Of a DNA stretch of 64,000 nt, positions 17,801-25,502 are shown piece by piece. The first letter of the stretch is position 1. Each line of letters opens with the position of its first letter. The position numbers and the translations under genes are program-made. The notes beneath the pieces were generated by a model. It had not been told where the DNA came from and ran no database searches. It saw only the letters and a list, made by a program, of their open reading frames with translations. Source of the DNA: Accumulibacter sp. (GTDB lineage Bacteria > Pseudomonadota > Gammaproteobacteria > Burkholderiales > Rhodocyclaceae); NCBI GenBank assembly GCA_024235695.1, contig JACKLX010000010.1, positions 88,100 through 152,099 on the forward strand. The letters are read 5' to 3'.

Positions 17801-19407
17801 TGGAAGATCCGATCCGGATCGGCCTGGCGGCTGGTTGGAAACACGTTGATGCGTCGAAGCTCGGCAAGGGTGGGACGATCGACACCGACGTGCTGATCGT
17901 CGGTACCGGGGCCGGTGGCGGGGTCACCGCCGACCTGCTCAGCGCCGCCGGTCTGCGGGTCGTGCTGATCGAAGAGGGGCCATTGCGCTCGTCGAGCGAT
18001 TTCAGGATGCTCGAGAGCGACGCCTACCCGGAGTTGTACCAGGAGTCGGCGGCCCGCAAGACCGCCGACAAGGCGATCAACATCCTGCAGGGGCGCTGCG
18101 TTGGCGGCTCGACGACGGTTAACTGGACCAGCAGCTTTCGTACGCCACCGGAAGTCTTCGACTTCTGGCAACGCCAGTTTGGTTTGCAGCAGCTGAGCGC
18201 CAGCTCGATGAGCTCGTGGTTTGCGGTGATGGAGCACAAGCTGTGGGTGCGTCCCTGGGAGACGCCGCCGAACGCGAACAACAAGGTGCTCGCGCTCGGC
18301 GCCGAAAAACTGGGATTCGAGGTCGGCGCCATCAAACGCAACGTCAAGGGTTGCTGGAACCTCGGCTACTGTGGCATGGGCTGCCCGACCAACGCCAAGC
18401 AGTCGATGCTGCTGACCACCATTCCGGCGGCGCTCAACCGCGGTGCGACGCTCTATAGCCGGCTGCGTGCCGAACGCCTGCGCTTCGATGGCAACCGCAT
18501 CTCGGCGCTCGATTGCAGCGCGCTGCAGCCCGACGGCATCTACCCCTCGGGGCGCCGGCTGCTTTTTCGCGCGCGCCACTTCGTCGTCGCCGGCGGCGCC
18601 ATCGGCAGCCCGGCGCTGCTGATCCGCAGCAGCGTTCCCGATCCCTACCGTCTGCTGGGCAAGCGGACCTTCCTGCATCCGGTGGTGATCTCGTCGGCGC
18701 TGATGCCCGATCGGGTAGACGCCTACGCCGGCGCACCGCAGTCGATCTACTCGGATCACTTTCTGCGCGAGGCGCCGCTCGACGGCCCGCTCGGCTTCAA
18801 GCTTGAAACACCGCCCCTGCATCCGGTGCTCTATTCGACGACGCTGCAAGGCTTTGGCGAGGCGCACGCCCACCTGATGCGGGAATTCACCCGGGCCAAT
18901 GTCATCCTGGCGTTGCTGCGCGATGGCTTCAATCCCGAAAGTCGCGGTGGCCAGGTCCGTCTCGGGTTGGCCGGTCAGCCGGTGCTCGATTATCCGCTCG
19001 GCGAAGTGATCTGGGAGGCGGCGCGTCGGGCACTGCTGGCGATGGCCGAAATCCAGTTTGCCGCCGGCGCACGCTGGGTCAACCCGGTGCACGAAGCAGC
19101 GCCCGGCTACTCGACCTGGGCCGAGGCGAAAAGGGGAATTGCCGAGTTGCCACTGAAGCCCCTGATCTGCCGGGTGGTCAGCGCGCACGTAATGGGCGGC
19201 TGCGGCATGGCCGATGCGCCGCATCGCGGCGTCGTCGATCACCGTGGCCGGCATTTTTGGCTTGATAATCTGTCGGTGCATGACGGCTCGGTCTTTCCGA
19301 CCAGCCTGGGCGTCAACCCGCAGCTTTCGATCTACGGCCTGGCAGCCCGCAATGCCAGTCTGCTGGCCGCCGAGCTGTCCGGCCGGCCGGTGCCAGCCAT
19401 CCCCTGA
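17800..19407 (+). CDS. GMC family FAD-dependent oxidoreductase, alcohol oxidase/dehydrogenase type
   Basis: A 535-residue flavoprotein with the FAD-binding GTGAGGG motif near the N-terminus and QGRCVGGSTTVNW, the GMC signature loop. A Cys-rich segment follows (CWNLGYCGMGCPTN). The catalytic C-terminal region has HVMGGCGM and SVHDGSVFPTSLGVNPQ. The Cys-containing insert and length resemble long-chain alcohol oxidases and Tat-partnered dehydrogenases rather than choline dehydrogenase. It has no signal of its own. It is the third gene of the unit, and the substrate is inferred to be a primary alcohol. Confidence 0.83.
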   Translation: MEDPIRIGLAAGWKHVDASKLGKGGTIDTDVLIVGTGAGGGVTADLLSAAGLRVVLIEEGPLRSSSDFRMLESDAYPELYQESAARKTADKAINILQGRCVGGSTTVNWTSSFRTPPEVFDFWQRQFGLQQLSASSMSSWFAVMEHKLWVRPWETPPNANNKVLALGAEKLGFEVGAIKRNVKGCWNLGYCGMGCPTNAKQSMLLTTIPAALNRGATLYSRLRAERLRFDGNRISALDCSALQPDGIYPSGRRLLFRARHFVVAGGAIGSPALLIRSSVPDPYRLLGKRTFLHPVVISSALMPDRVDAYAGAPQSIYSDHFLREAPLDGPLGFKLETPPLHPVLYSTTLQGFGEAHAHLMREFTRANVILALLRDGFNPESRGGQVRLGLAGQPVLDYPLGEVIWEAARRALLAMAEIQFAAGARWVNPVHEAAPGYSTWAEAKRGIAELPLKPLICRVVSAHVMGGCGMADAPHRGVVDHRGRHFWLDNLSVHDGSVFPTSLGVNPQLSIYGLAARNASLLAAELSGRPVPAIP

Positions 19408-19424
19408 AAGAAAGGGCATTGCCA

Positions 19425-20396
19425 ATGCTCGCCAACGCGCTCCGCCTGTCCCTTGTTCTGGAGGTGGCGCTCTACGCCACCCTGGCGATCACCGTTGGCG
19501 AGAAATCGCCGCTGGCTGCGGTGCTGCTGGCAGTGCTGATCATGCTCGCGCTGCGCGCGCTGCTGATTGCGGTGACCTACGCCTACGCCTGGGTCTACCG
19601 TTCGCCGTCGGCGCGCCTGTCGGTGGGGCAGGCGCTGCTGATGGTGCTCGGCGAATATGCGGCTTTCCTTGTCACCTTTCTGGTGATCCTGCCTTTCGAA
19701 CGCCGCTGGATGGGCGACGATCGGCTGTCGCCGCTGGTTGCACCGGAGCGCCGAGCGAAAGCTGAGGGCAGCCGTCCGCCGATCCTGCTGATCCACGGCT
19801 ACGGTTGCTCGCGCGGTGCCTGGTGGTGGCTTCGTCCGCGGCTCGAGGCCGCCGGCTGGACGGTGGCGACGATCAGTCTCGAACCGATCTACGGCAGCAT
19901 CGACAACTACGTCGCCCCGCTGGCTCGGCGAATCGACGAGGTTCTCTCCGAAACCGGCGCCGACAAGCTGATCCTGGTCGGCCACAGCATGGGCGGGCTG
20001 GTGGCCCGCGCCTATCTGCAGCGCCACGGTGAGGCGCGTGTCGCCAGGCTGGTCACGCTTGGCACGCCGCATCAGGGCAGCGAACTGGCGCGCATCGGTT
20101 TCGGCGCCAATGCCCGTCAGATGCGTCCCCACAGCGCCTGGTTGCAGGCGCTCGGCCGGCCGCAGCCGGCGCTCGCTGCGCTGGCCATCTACAGCCCACA
20201 GGACAACTTCGTGATGCCGCCGTCGCTGCTCGAACTGGCCGGTGCAGAAAACCGCACCATCGATGGCCTCGGACATCTGGCGATGCTCTACTCGCCACGC
20301 CTGGCGCTGATCCTGCTGACGGCGCTCGAACAGCGCACCGGCGGTGGCGAGTGCGCGTTCGCTGGCGCCGACAGCGAAGCGGCCGCCGATGCCTAG
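19425..20396 (+). CDS. Membrane-anchored alpha/beta hydrolase, triacylglycerol lipase-like
   Basis: A 323-residue protein. Two or three N-terminal transmembrane helices (about 5-95) are followed by an alpha/beta hydrolase domain: LLIHGYGCSRGAWWWL (oxyanion region), the nucleophile in GHSMGG, VTLGTPHQGSELAR, the acid near YSPQDNFV and His in GLGHLAML. These features fit class 2 lipases. The start is ATG 19425 with AAAGAAAGGG upstream. It lies 17 nt after the GMC gene and is probably the last gene of that operon. Its stop shares a CTAG with the stop of the convergent TVP38-family gene. Confidence 0.8.
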   Translation: MLANALRLSLVLEVALYATLAITVGEKSPLAAVLLAVLIMLALRALLIAVTYAYAWVYRSPSARLSVGQALLMVLGEYAAFLVTFLVILPFERRWMGDDRLSPLVAPERRAKAEGSRPPILLIHGYGCSRGAWWWLRPRLEAAGWTVATISLEPIYGSIDNYVAPLARRIDEVLSETGADKLILVGHSMGGLVARAYLQRHGEARVARLVTLGTPHQGSELARIGFGANARQMRPHSAWLQALGRPQPALAALAIYSPQDNFVMPPSLLELAGAENRTIDGLGHLAMLYSPRLALILLTALEQRTGGGECAFAGADSEAAADA

Positions 20397-21025
20397 CCCA
20401 GGCGCAGTACGCCGGCCAGGAAATCGAAGAACAGGCAGTACACCGCGATCGGCAGCGGCAGGCCAAGCAGCGTCCCCAGCATGTACGCGCGAAAGCCGAC
20501 ACCCGACATCGCCAGCGCATAATTGAGCGCCGGCACCGTCTGAAACAACACCCGCAGGACGAAGATGCTCCGGATCGGCCGCGCATCGAGTTGCGCCAGC
20601 AAGCGGATCGCGATCCGGCTGCGCAGCTGCCGCAGCGCGTCGCCGCCGACCAGGCGGATGGTGACGAAGGTCAGCGCGCACGAGGCGCTGGCGGCGACGT
20701 AGGTCAGCGCGCCACCCGACACCCGGCCGAGCGCCAGGACCGCGGCGGCGAGGAAGATCCAGCCGGGGATCTGGATCAGGTTACCGAGCGAGAAAAGCAG
20801 CACGAAGATCAGCAGGCCGCCGATCTTGTGGTCGGCGAACTGGTCGCGCAGGAAAGCCAGGCTGAAGTGGTCGCGCAGCCCCGACAACTCGAAGGCAGCG
20901 AAGAGCACGCCGAGAAAGAGCGCAACGGCGAACAGGCGCGCATGCCGAAAAGCGCCGCGTTTCAGCATCCGGTGTGCGCCGGAAGCTGTTTCACCTTCCC
21001 GACGGTGCTCTGCTTGTTCAGTCAA
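20393..21025 (-). CDS. TVP38/TMEM64 (VTT domain) family membrane protein
   Basis: A 210-residue protein with five or six hydrophobic segments and the VTT (SNARE-associated) domain: GLLIFVLLFSLGNLIQIPGW and, near the end, RVLFQTVPALNYALAMSGV. The family includes DedA-like lipid scramblases. TTG 21025 was chosen because GGAGAG lies 5-7 nt before it; ATG 20968 is the alternative and lacks a binding site. It converges on the lipase gene and overlaps it by 4 nt. Confidence 0.75.
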   Translation of the reverse strand: MTEQAEHRREGETASGAHRMLKRGAFRHARLFAVALFLGVLFAAFELSGLRDHFSLAFLRDQFADHKIGGLLIFVLLFSLGNLIQIPGWIFLAAAVLALGRVSGGALTYVAASASCALTFVTIRLVGGDALRQLRSRIAIRLLAQLDARPIRSIFVLRVLFQTVPALNYALAMSGVGFRAYMLGTLLGLPLPIAVYCLFFDFLAGVLRLG

Positions 21026-21198
21026 AGACTCTCTCCGCGGGATGCGCGACGAGCACCACGGCCGTTGCCCGATGGCGGTCCGACCGTTACGGCCGCAACG
21101 TTTGCCGCAGCGCTGTAAGGCGGCGCCGGGTGATGACGACCATATTCGTACCACCTCCGGGAACCACCCAGAACCAGGCACTGCACGGGAGTATATCA

Positions 21199-21516
21199 AT
21201 GCACGCCAAGCCATCCTTGCCCGCTCGCAGCGATCTTCCTTTCACCAGGATACGTGCCGCCAAACCGCCGCAGCCACGCCAGCCACGCCAGCCACGCCAG
21301 CCCGGCCGCCGGTCGGACAACGGGCATCGTCATGGTAACGTGGCTTCGCGGCGCATCGCTGAAATGATCGCCACCGCGATATGCGCCGTGATCTTCGCCA
21401 TCGCCGGCGCCTCGTTCAGCCAGGCGGCCGGCTGTGCAGCAGCGAGGAGAGAGGCCACGACAGCCACCCGGAGCGGTTCCCGAGCGAAGTCTGCCGGCGA
21501 GGGAGAGTCAACATGA
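21199..21516 (+). CDS. Possible small protein ahead of the symporter gene
   Basis: A 105-codon frame from ATG 21199 (GGGAG upstream) whose TGA overlaps the symporter ATG. It contains a 9-bp tandem repeat coding for repeated Arg-Gln-Pro, then a hydrophobic segment (MIATAICAVIFAIAGASFSQ) that could be a membrane anchor or, from ATG 21364, a signal peptide. The overlap suggests coupling, but no family is recognised and base composition could explain the open frame. Confidence 0.35.
   Translation: MHAKPSLPARSDLPFTRIRAAKPPQPRQPRQPRQPGRRSDNGHRHGNVASRRIAEMIATAICAVIFAIAGASFSQAAGCAAARREATTATRSGSRAKSAGEGEST
21271..21300. repeat. 9-bp tandem repeat, three copies
   Basis: CAGCCACGC occurs three times in a row, followed by a partial copy. 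Confidence 0.8.
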
Positions 21517-22910
21517 ACGGATGGCAGGGATTGTTCTTCTGGGGTTTCCTGCTGTCCTTCGGCGCCGTGATGTACCTGATCTCACCGCGCACGCATGACG
21601 ACGCGGGTTTCTTCCGCGGCCACGACGAGCAGGGTCGCCCACCTTCGGAGTGGGCGCTGATGATGAGTGTCTTCATCAGCTGGATTTTCGCCAAGTCGGT
21701 GACCAACGCCGCCAACCTCGGCGCCGCCTACGGCATCGTCGGCGGTTTGGCCTATGCCACCTACTGGCTGTCGATCCCGGTCGCCGGTCTGGTGATCTAC
21801 CGCTTGCGTACCCGTCAAGGCGTCAGCGGCCTGGTACCGTTCCTGATCGGCAAGTACGGACGTGGCGCCGCCCTGGCGTTCTCGCTGGCGATCCTCGTTC
21901 GGCTATTCAACGAAGTCTGGAGCAATACCGCCGTCGTCGGCGGCTATTACGGCCAAGCCGGTTCGGCGGCGTTCATCGGTGCGGCGTTGCTCTTTACCGC
22001 CGTGGTGCTGTTCTACAGCCTCAAGGGCGGTTTGCGCAGCTCGATCTTTACCGACGTCGTCCAGGCGGTCGTCTTCCTGCTCTTCCTCGGCGTCGTCGTC
22101 GCCCTGGTCCTGCCGGCGCACACGCCGCAGCAACTGCTCGGCCAGGGGAGTTTCACTCTCGGCGGTGGCGTCGACCTGCTGCTGGTCGCGCTGCTGCAGG
22201 TGCTCTCGTACCCCTTCCACGATCCGGTACTGACCGACCGCGGCTTCATCTCGAGCGCGAAAAGCATGTTGCGCGCTTTCATCGTCGCCGGCGTGCTGGG
22301 CTTTCTGGGCATTCTCGCCTTCAGCCTGGTCGGCGTGCACGCGCGTCTCGAAGGCCTTGCCGCGGGCAGCAACGTTCCTGCCGAGGTCGCGCGCGGGCTC
22401 GGCTTCGCCGGTTTCTTCGCGATGATCGCGGTGATGATCTCGTCGGCCGCATCGACCCTCGACTCGACCTTTTCGTCGCTGGCGAAGTCGGTCGCTCACG
22501 AACTGCCACTGCTCGCCGGGCAGGCGCCCCTGCCGCGCGCGATGCGCGTCGGCGCGCTGACCATGATCGTCTTCGCGCTGCTCGGCAACCTGCCGATGCT
22601 GGTCGGCACCGACATCCTCAAGGCGACGACGATCAGCGGTACGATGGTCATCGGTCTGGCGCCGATCTTCCTCTTCTCGCACTGGGTCGGCTACTCGCCG
22701 CTGTCGTTCCACCTCGCGTTCTGGACCGGCATGCTGCTTGGCATCCTGCAGGCGATCAACCTGATCCCGGCAAGCTGGGCGATCGGCGACGGCAGCTACG
22801 CGATCCTGCTCGGCACCAACCTCTACGGTCTGGCTCTCTGCTCGACGGCGTTCTTCCTGCCGTTGCTATTGGCACGTACTCGGCTTCGCAGCTACGAGAA
22901 CCCGGCGTGA
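21513..22910 (+). CDS. Sodium:solute symporter (SSS) family transporter
   Basis: A 465-residue membrane protein with about 12-13 predicted helices in the SSS pattern: FISWIFAKSVTNAANLGAAYG in the second helix region, RLFNEVWSNTAVVGGYYG, and MIAVMISSAASTLDSTFSSLAKS, the Na+-site helix containing SS and ST. The solute cannot be predicted. ATG 21513 has GGGAGAG 8 nt upstream. The gene stands alone, apart from a possible small coupled frame before it. Confidence 0.85.
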   Translation: MNGWQGLFFWGFLLSFGAVMYLISPRTHDDAGFFRGHDEQGRPPSEWALMMSVFISWIFAKSVTNAANLGAAYGIVGGLAYATYWLSIPVAGLVIYRLRTRQGVSGLVPFLIGKYGRGAALAFSLAILVRLFNEVWSNTAVVGGYYGQAGSAAFIGAALLFTAVVLFYSLKGGLRSSIFTDVVQAVVFLLFLGVVVALVLPAHTPQQLLGQGSFTLGGGVDLLLVALLQVLSYPFHDPVLTDRGFISSAKSMLRAFIVAGVLGFLGILAFSLVGVHARLEGLAAGSNVPAEVARGLGFAGFFAMIAVMISSAASTLDSTFSSLAKSVAHELPLLAGQAPLPRAMRVGALTMIVFALLGNLPMLVGTDILKATTISGTMVIGLAPIFLFSHWVGYSPLSFHLAFWTGMLLGILQAINLIPASWAIGDGSYAILLGTNLYGLALCSTAFFLPLLLARTRLRSYENPA

Positions 22911-23093
22911 GTCGCTGATCGCCCGATCAATCGGGCTCCTGCAGACGGCGGGGTTGCGTTGGAATCGATTTCGCTTGTGGCCGGCTCGGACAGCCAGAAG
23001 CAGGAACCCGATTGAGCGGGCGTTAAGCATCTTGTCAGAGCCGCGGCGCGGGTCGATACTGAGCGCACCTTTCGGCCGCGCGACGATCTCCCG

Positions 23094-23888
23094 ATGCCAC
23101 AGCTCACTGTTCCCGTACAGGCTGCTCGAATCCAAGCGATCCGTGCTTGTGCGCGTCCCCTGTCCTGGTTGAGCACACTCGCGCTAACGATGCCGCTTTG
23201 CCTGTTGCTTGCGCTCCCCACTGGGGCGTCGGCGCAGGAAGTTTTCGTCACCCGCGGTGCGGGCAGCCCGGTTTTTTCGGACAAGCCGCAGCCCGGCGCG
23301 AAGGCGATGGTGCTGCCGCCAATCAACGTCGTCGAGCCGGTACCAGTGACCAAGAACGCGGCGCCAGCGGCGGTGCCAATTCCCGACCAGAGCGGCAAAA
23401 CGGCAGCAGCGATCGCCTACCGCAGCTTTCGCATCGTCTCGCCGGAGAACGATGGCAGCGTCGCCGCCAACACCGCGCTGTTCGACGTGCGCGTCGCGGC
23501 CGATCCCGATCTGCAGTTGGGCGAGGGACACGCGATCATGGTCAGCATCAACGGCCAGCCCGTCGGGCAGCGCTTTACCTCGTCGGAATTCACCATTCCA
23601 CCCGAATTCTGGGGCGACAGCTTGCCCCCTGCCAATCAGCGCCAGCAGCTCGATGCGGCGATCGTCGACCGAAATGGCGAGGTGCTCAAGCAGGCCGCGC
23701 CGGTGACCTTCATCCTGCGCTACGTCGCCGGCATCAATCGCCCGCCCTGGTACAGGCCAAGGCCGATGCCGCCGCCGAGGCCGGTGCAGCTGCCCGGCGA
23801 AAGGCCGAAGCCACCCGCGTCGGCGCCGGCTGCGGATCCGTGGGCGAAGAAATTCGAGCAGCAGGGGTTGCGGTTTTACGAGCGCTAG
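23094..23888 (+). CDS. Secreted protein with DUF4124-like N-terminus
   Basis: A 264-residue protein. A hydrophobic signal segment (LTMPLCLLLALPTGASAQ, ending near residue 48) is followed by EVFVTRGAGSPVFSDKPQPGAKAM, which resembles the DUF4124 start (a short strand, then FSDKP). A beta-rich middle domain carries FRIVSPENDGSVAANT (about 103-215), and the C-terminus is Pro/Arg-rich. ATG 23190 would give a shorter signal peptide; neither start has a clear ribosome binding site. Function unknown; periplasmic or envelope location is likely. Confidence 0.65.
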   Translation: MPQLTVPVQAARIQAIRACARPLSWLSTLALTMPLCLLLALPTGASAQEVFVTRGAGSPVFSDKPQPGAKAMVLPPINVVEPVPVTKNAAPAAVPIPDQSGKTAAAIAYRSFRIVSPENDGSVAANTALFDVRVAADPDLQLGEGHAIMVSINGQPVGQRFTSSEFTIPPEFWGDSLPPANQRQQLDAAIVDRNGEVLKQAAPVTFILRYVAGINRPPWYRPRPMPPPRPVQLPGERPKPPASAPAADPWAKKFEQQGLRFYER

Positions 23889-24014
23889 AAGGCGCATCGA
23901 GCAGTTGCGCATCGCGGCGGCGGTGTGTGATCATTTTCGCGCGCTGCGCTGGTCGCGGCGCGCTGCCCGGCCGAGTGATCGTGACCGGACTTTCTCGACA
24001 ATGGATCGAAACTC

Positions 24015-25205
24015 ATGACGGACGTTGAAAGGCGATGGAACTGGATGGCCTGGGGACTGTGGCTGATCACCATCGCGGTGATCGCCGCGATGGTGATCGG
24101 CAGTCCGCTCGAGCGCAGCATGACTCCCGGATATCACCATGCGGTCGCGAATTGGTGGGCCCGGCAGCCGGTCTACACGGGTCCCACCGGCTTCAATTAC
24201 CTGCCGATATTCCTTTCCTTGTTCGGCTTGTTTGCCGGCTTGCCGATCGTCGCGGGCGAGCTGCTCTGGCGAGCTGTCGCTGTCGTCGGCCTTTACGCGG
24301 GTCTTTGGCGGTATTGTGGCGTATTGGCGGTTGGCGACCGGCAGCGGGCGTTTGCGGTCATCACCGCATTGTCCCTGCCGCTTTGTTTCAGTGCACTGCG
24401 CAACGGCCAATCGAGCGCACAGCTGGCGGCGTGTCTCGTCCTGGCCGCCTGGTGTTTGCATCGGCAGCGTTGCTGGTGGGCGACGCTGTGGCTTTCCCTG
24501 GCGCTGGTTTGCAAGCCTCTGGGTTTGCCGGCAATCGGTCTGGCGGTGATGGCATTCCCCGGCCTTTGGTGGCGTATGGCAATCGGCGTCGCGGTCGTTC
24601 TGGTCGGGCCCTTTCTCTTCGTCCCGCCAGATTATGCGACCGGCCTCTACGTCGATTTCGCCAACAACCTCGCGCAGTGCCTGGATCCCGGCGGTCGCAC
24701 CTTCGCCGACCTCAATGGCGTGCTGAGGCCTTTCGGCTTGACCCTTGACGGGATGCCGTCGCTGCTTGTACGCGTTGCCGCCGGCCTGGCCATGGCCGCG
24801 GCGTGCTGGTTCACGCGCCGGCTTGCCTGCCAGATCGATCGTGCGCTGCTCTGGCTCGGCTTTACCGGCATCTACATCATGCTCTTCACACCGATGAACG
24901 AGGCCAACAGCTACGTGATGCTGGCGCCGGCGCTGGCGCTCTGGGCCTGGCGCTATCTTGAACAGGGCGCAACGCGAACCTTCCGCGTGTTCGTGGCGTT
25001 GTGCGTGACGATGATGTTCCTGCCGGACCTGGTCGGGCTGGCGATCGGCAAGCAGGGCGGGCACGAGTTCGGCAAGTTCTGGAATCCGCTGATGACCCTT
25101 GCCTTTCTGGCAATCCTGGCCTGGCGGATGCGCTGTTCCTACCGCGAATTACAAGGACGAGGGACGCACGGTGAGCAAGCGCCAATCTGGAATCTGGCGC
25201 GTTGA
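24015..25205 (+). CDS. DUF2029 / GT87-type membrane glycosyltransferase
   Basis: A 396-residue polytopic protein with about 9-11 hydrophobic segments and a short loop (GFNYLPIFLSLFGLFAGLPI) typical of the GT87/DUF2029 family, which uses polyprenyl-phosphate mannose donors in known members. KPLGLPAIGLAVMAF and NEANSYVMLAPALALWAWRY are further family-like segments. The substrate is unknown. It precedes the LtaS-like gene by about 300 nt on the same strand, and both may act on envelope glycans. Confidence 0.7.
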   Translation: MTDVERRWNWMAWGLWLITIAVIAAMVIGSPLERSMTPGYHHAVANWWARQPVYTGPTGFNYLPIFLSLFGLFAGLPIVAGELLWRAVAVVGLYAGLWRYCGVLAVGDRQRAFAVITALSLPLCFSALRNGQSSAQLAACLVLAAWCLHRQRCWWATLWLSLALVCKPLGLPAIGLAVMAFPGLWWRMAIGVAVVLVGPFLFVPPDYATGLYVDFANNLAQCLDPGGRTFADLNGVLRPFGLTLDGMPSLLVRVAAGLAMAAACWFTRRLACQIDRALLWLGFTGIYIMLFTPMNEANSYVMLAPALALWAWRYLEQGATRTFRVFVALCVTMMFLPDLVGLAIGKQGGHEFGKFWNPLMTLAFLAILAWRMRCSYRELQGRGTHGEQAPIWNLAR

Positions 25206-25502
25206 TCGGCCTGCAGCGGCACAGTATCGACTCCTGACGGCCGACAGCGGGCTGCTGCGGCTGTCGTCCGGCATCGCGGGGATGGCCCGTCGAGTCGTGA
25301 TGACGTCAGGCAGACGGCGCATTTGTCGTCGCACGACGCAAGCGGACCAGTTCGGGTTATCCTCGCGCACCTGGCCTTCGCGCCAAGCCAAATTCGTCCG
25401 CCTCGCTCGCCACCGATGACCCCTGGCCTGCCGGCAGCGCCAGCGCGTTCCACAACGTATTCCACAATGCACGTACGTAAATCGAGCGAATCCTGATCGA
25501 CC
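25206..25502. other. Intergenic gap before the LtaS-like gene
   Basis: 297 nt without a recognisable gene, hairpin terminator or RNA. A short AT-richer stretch near 25450-25490 (around GCACGTACGTAAATCG) is the only candidate promoter zone. Confidence 0.4.
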
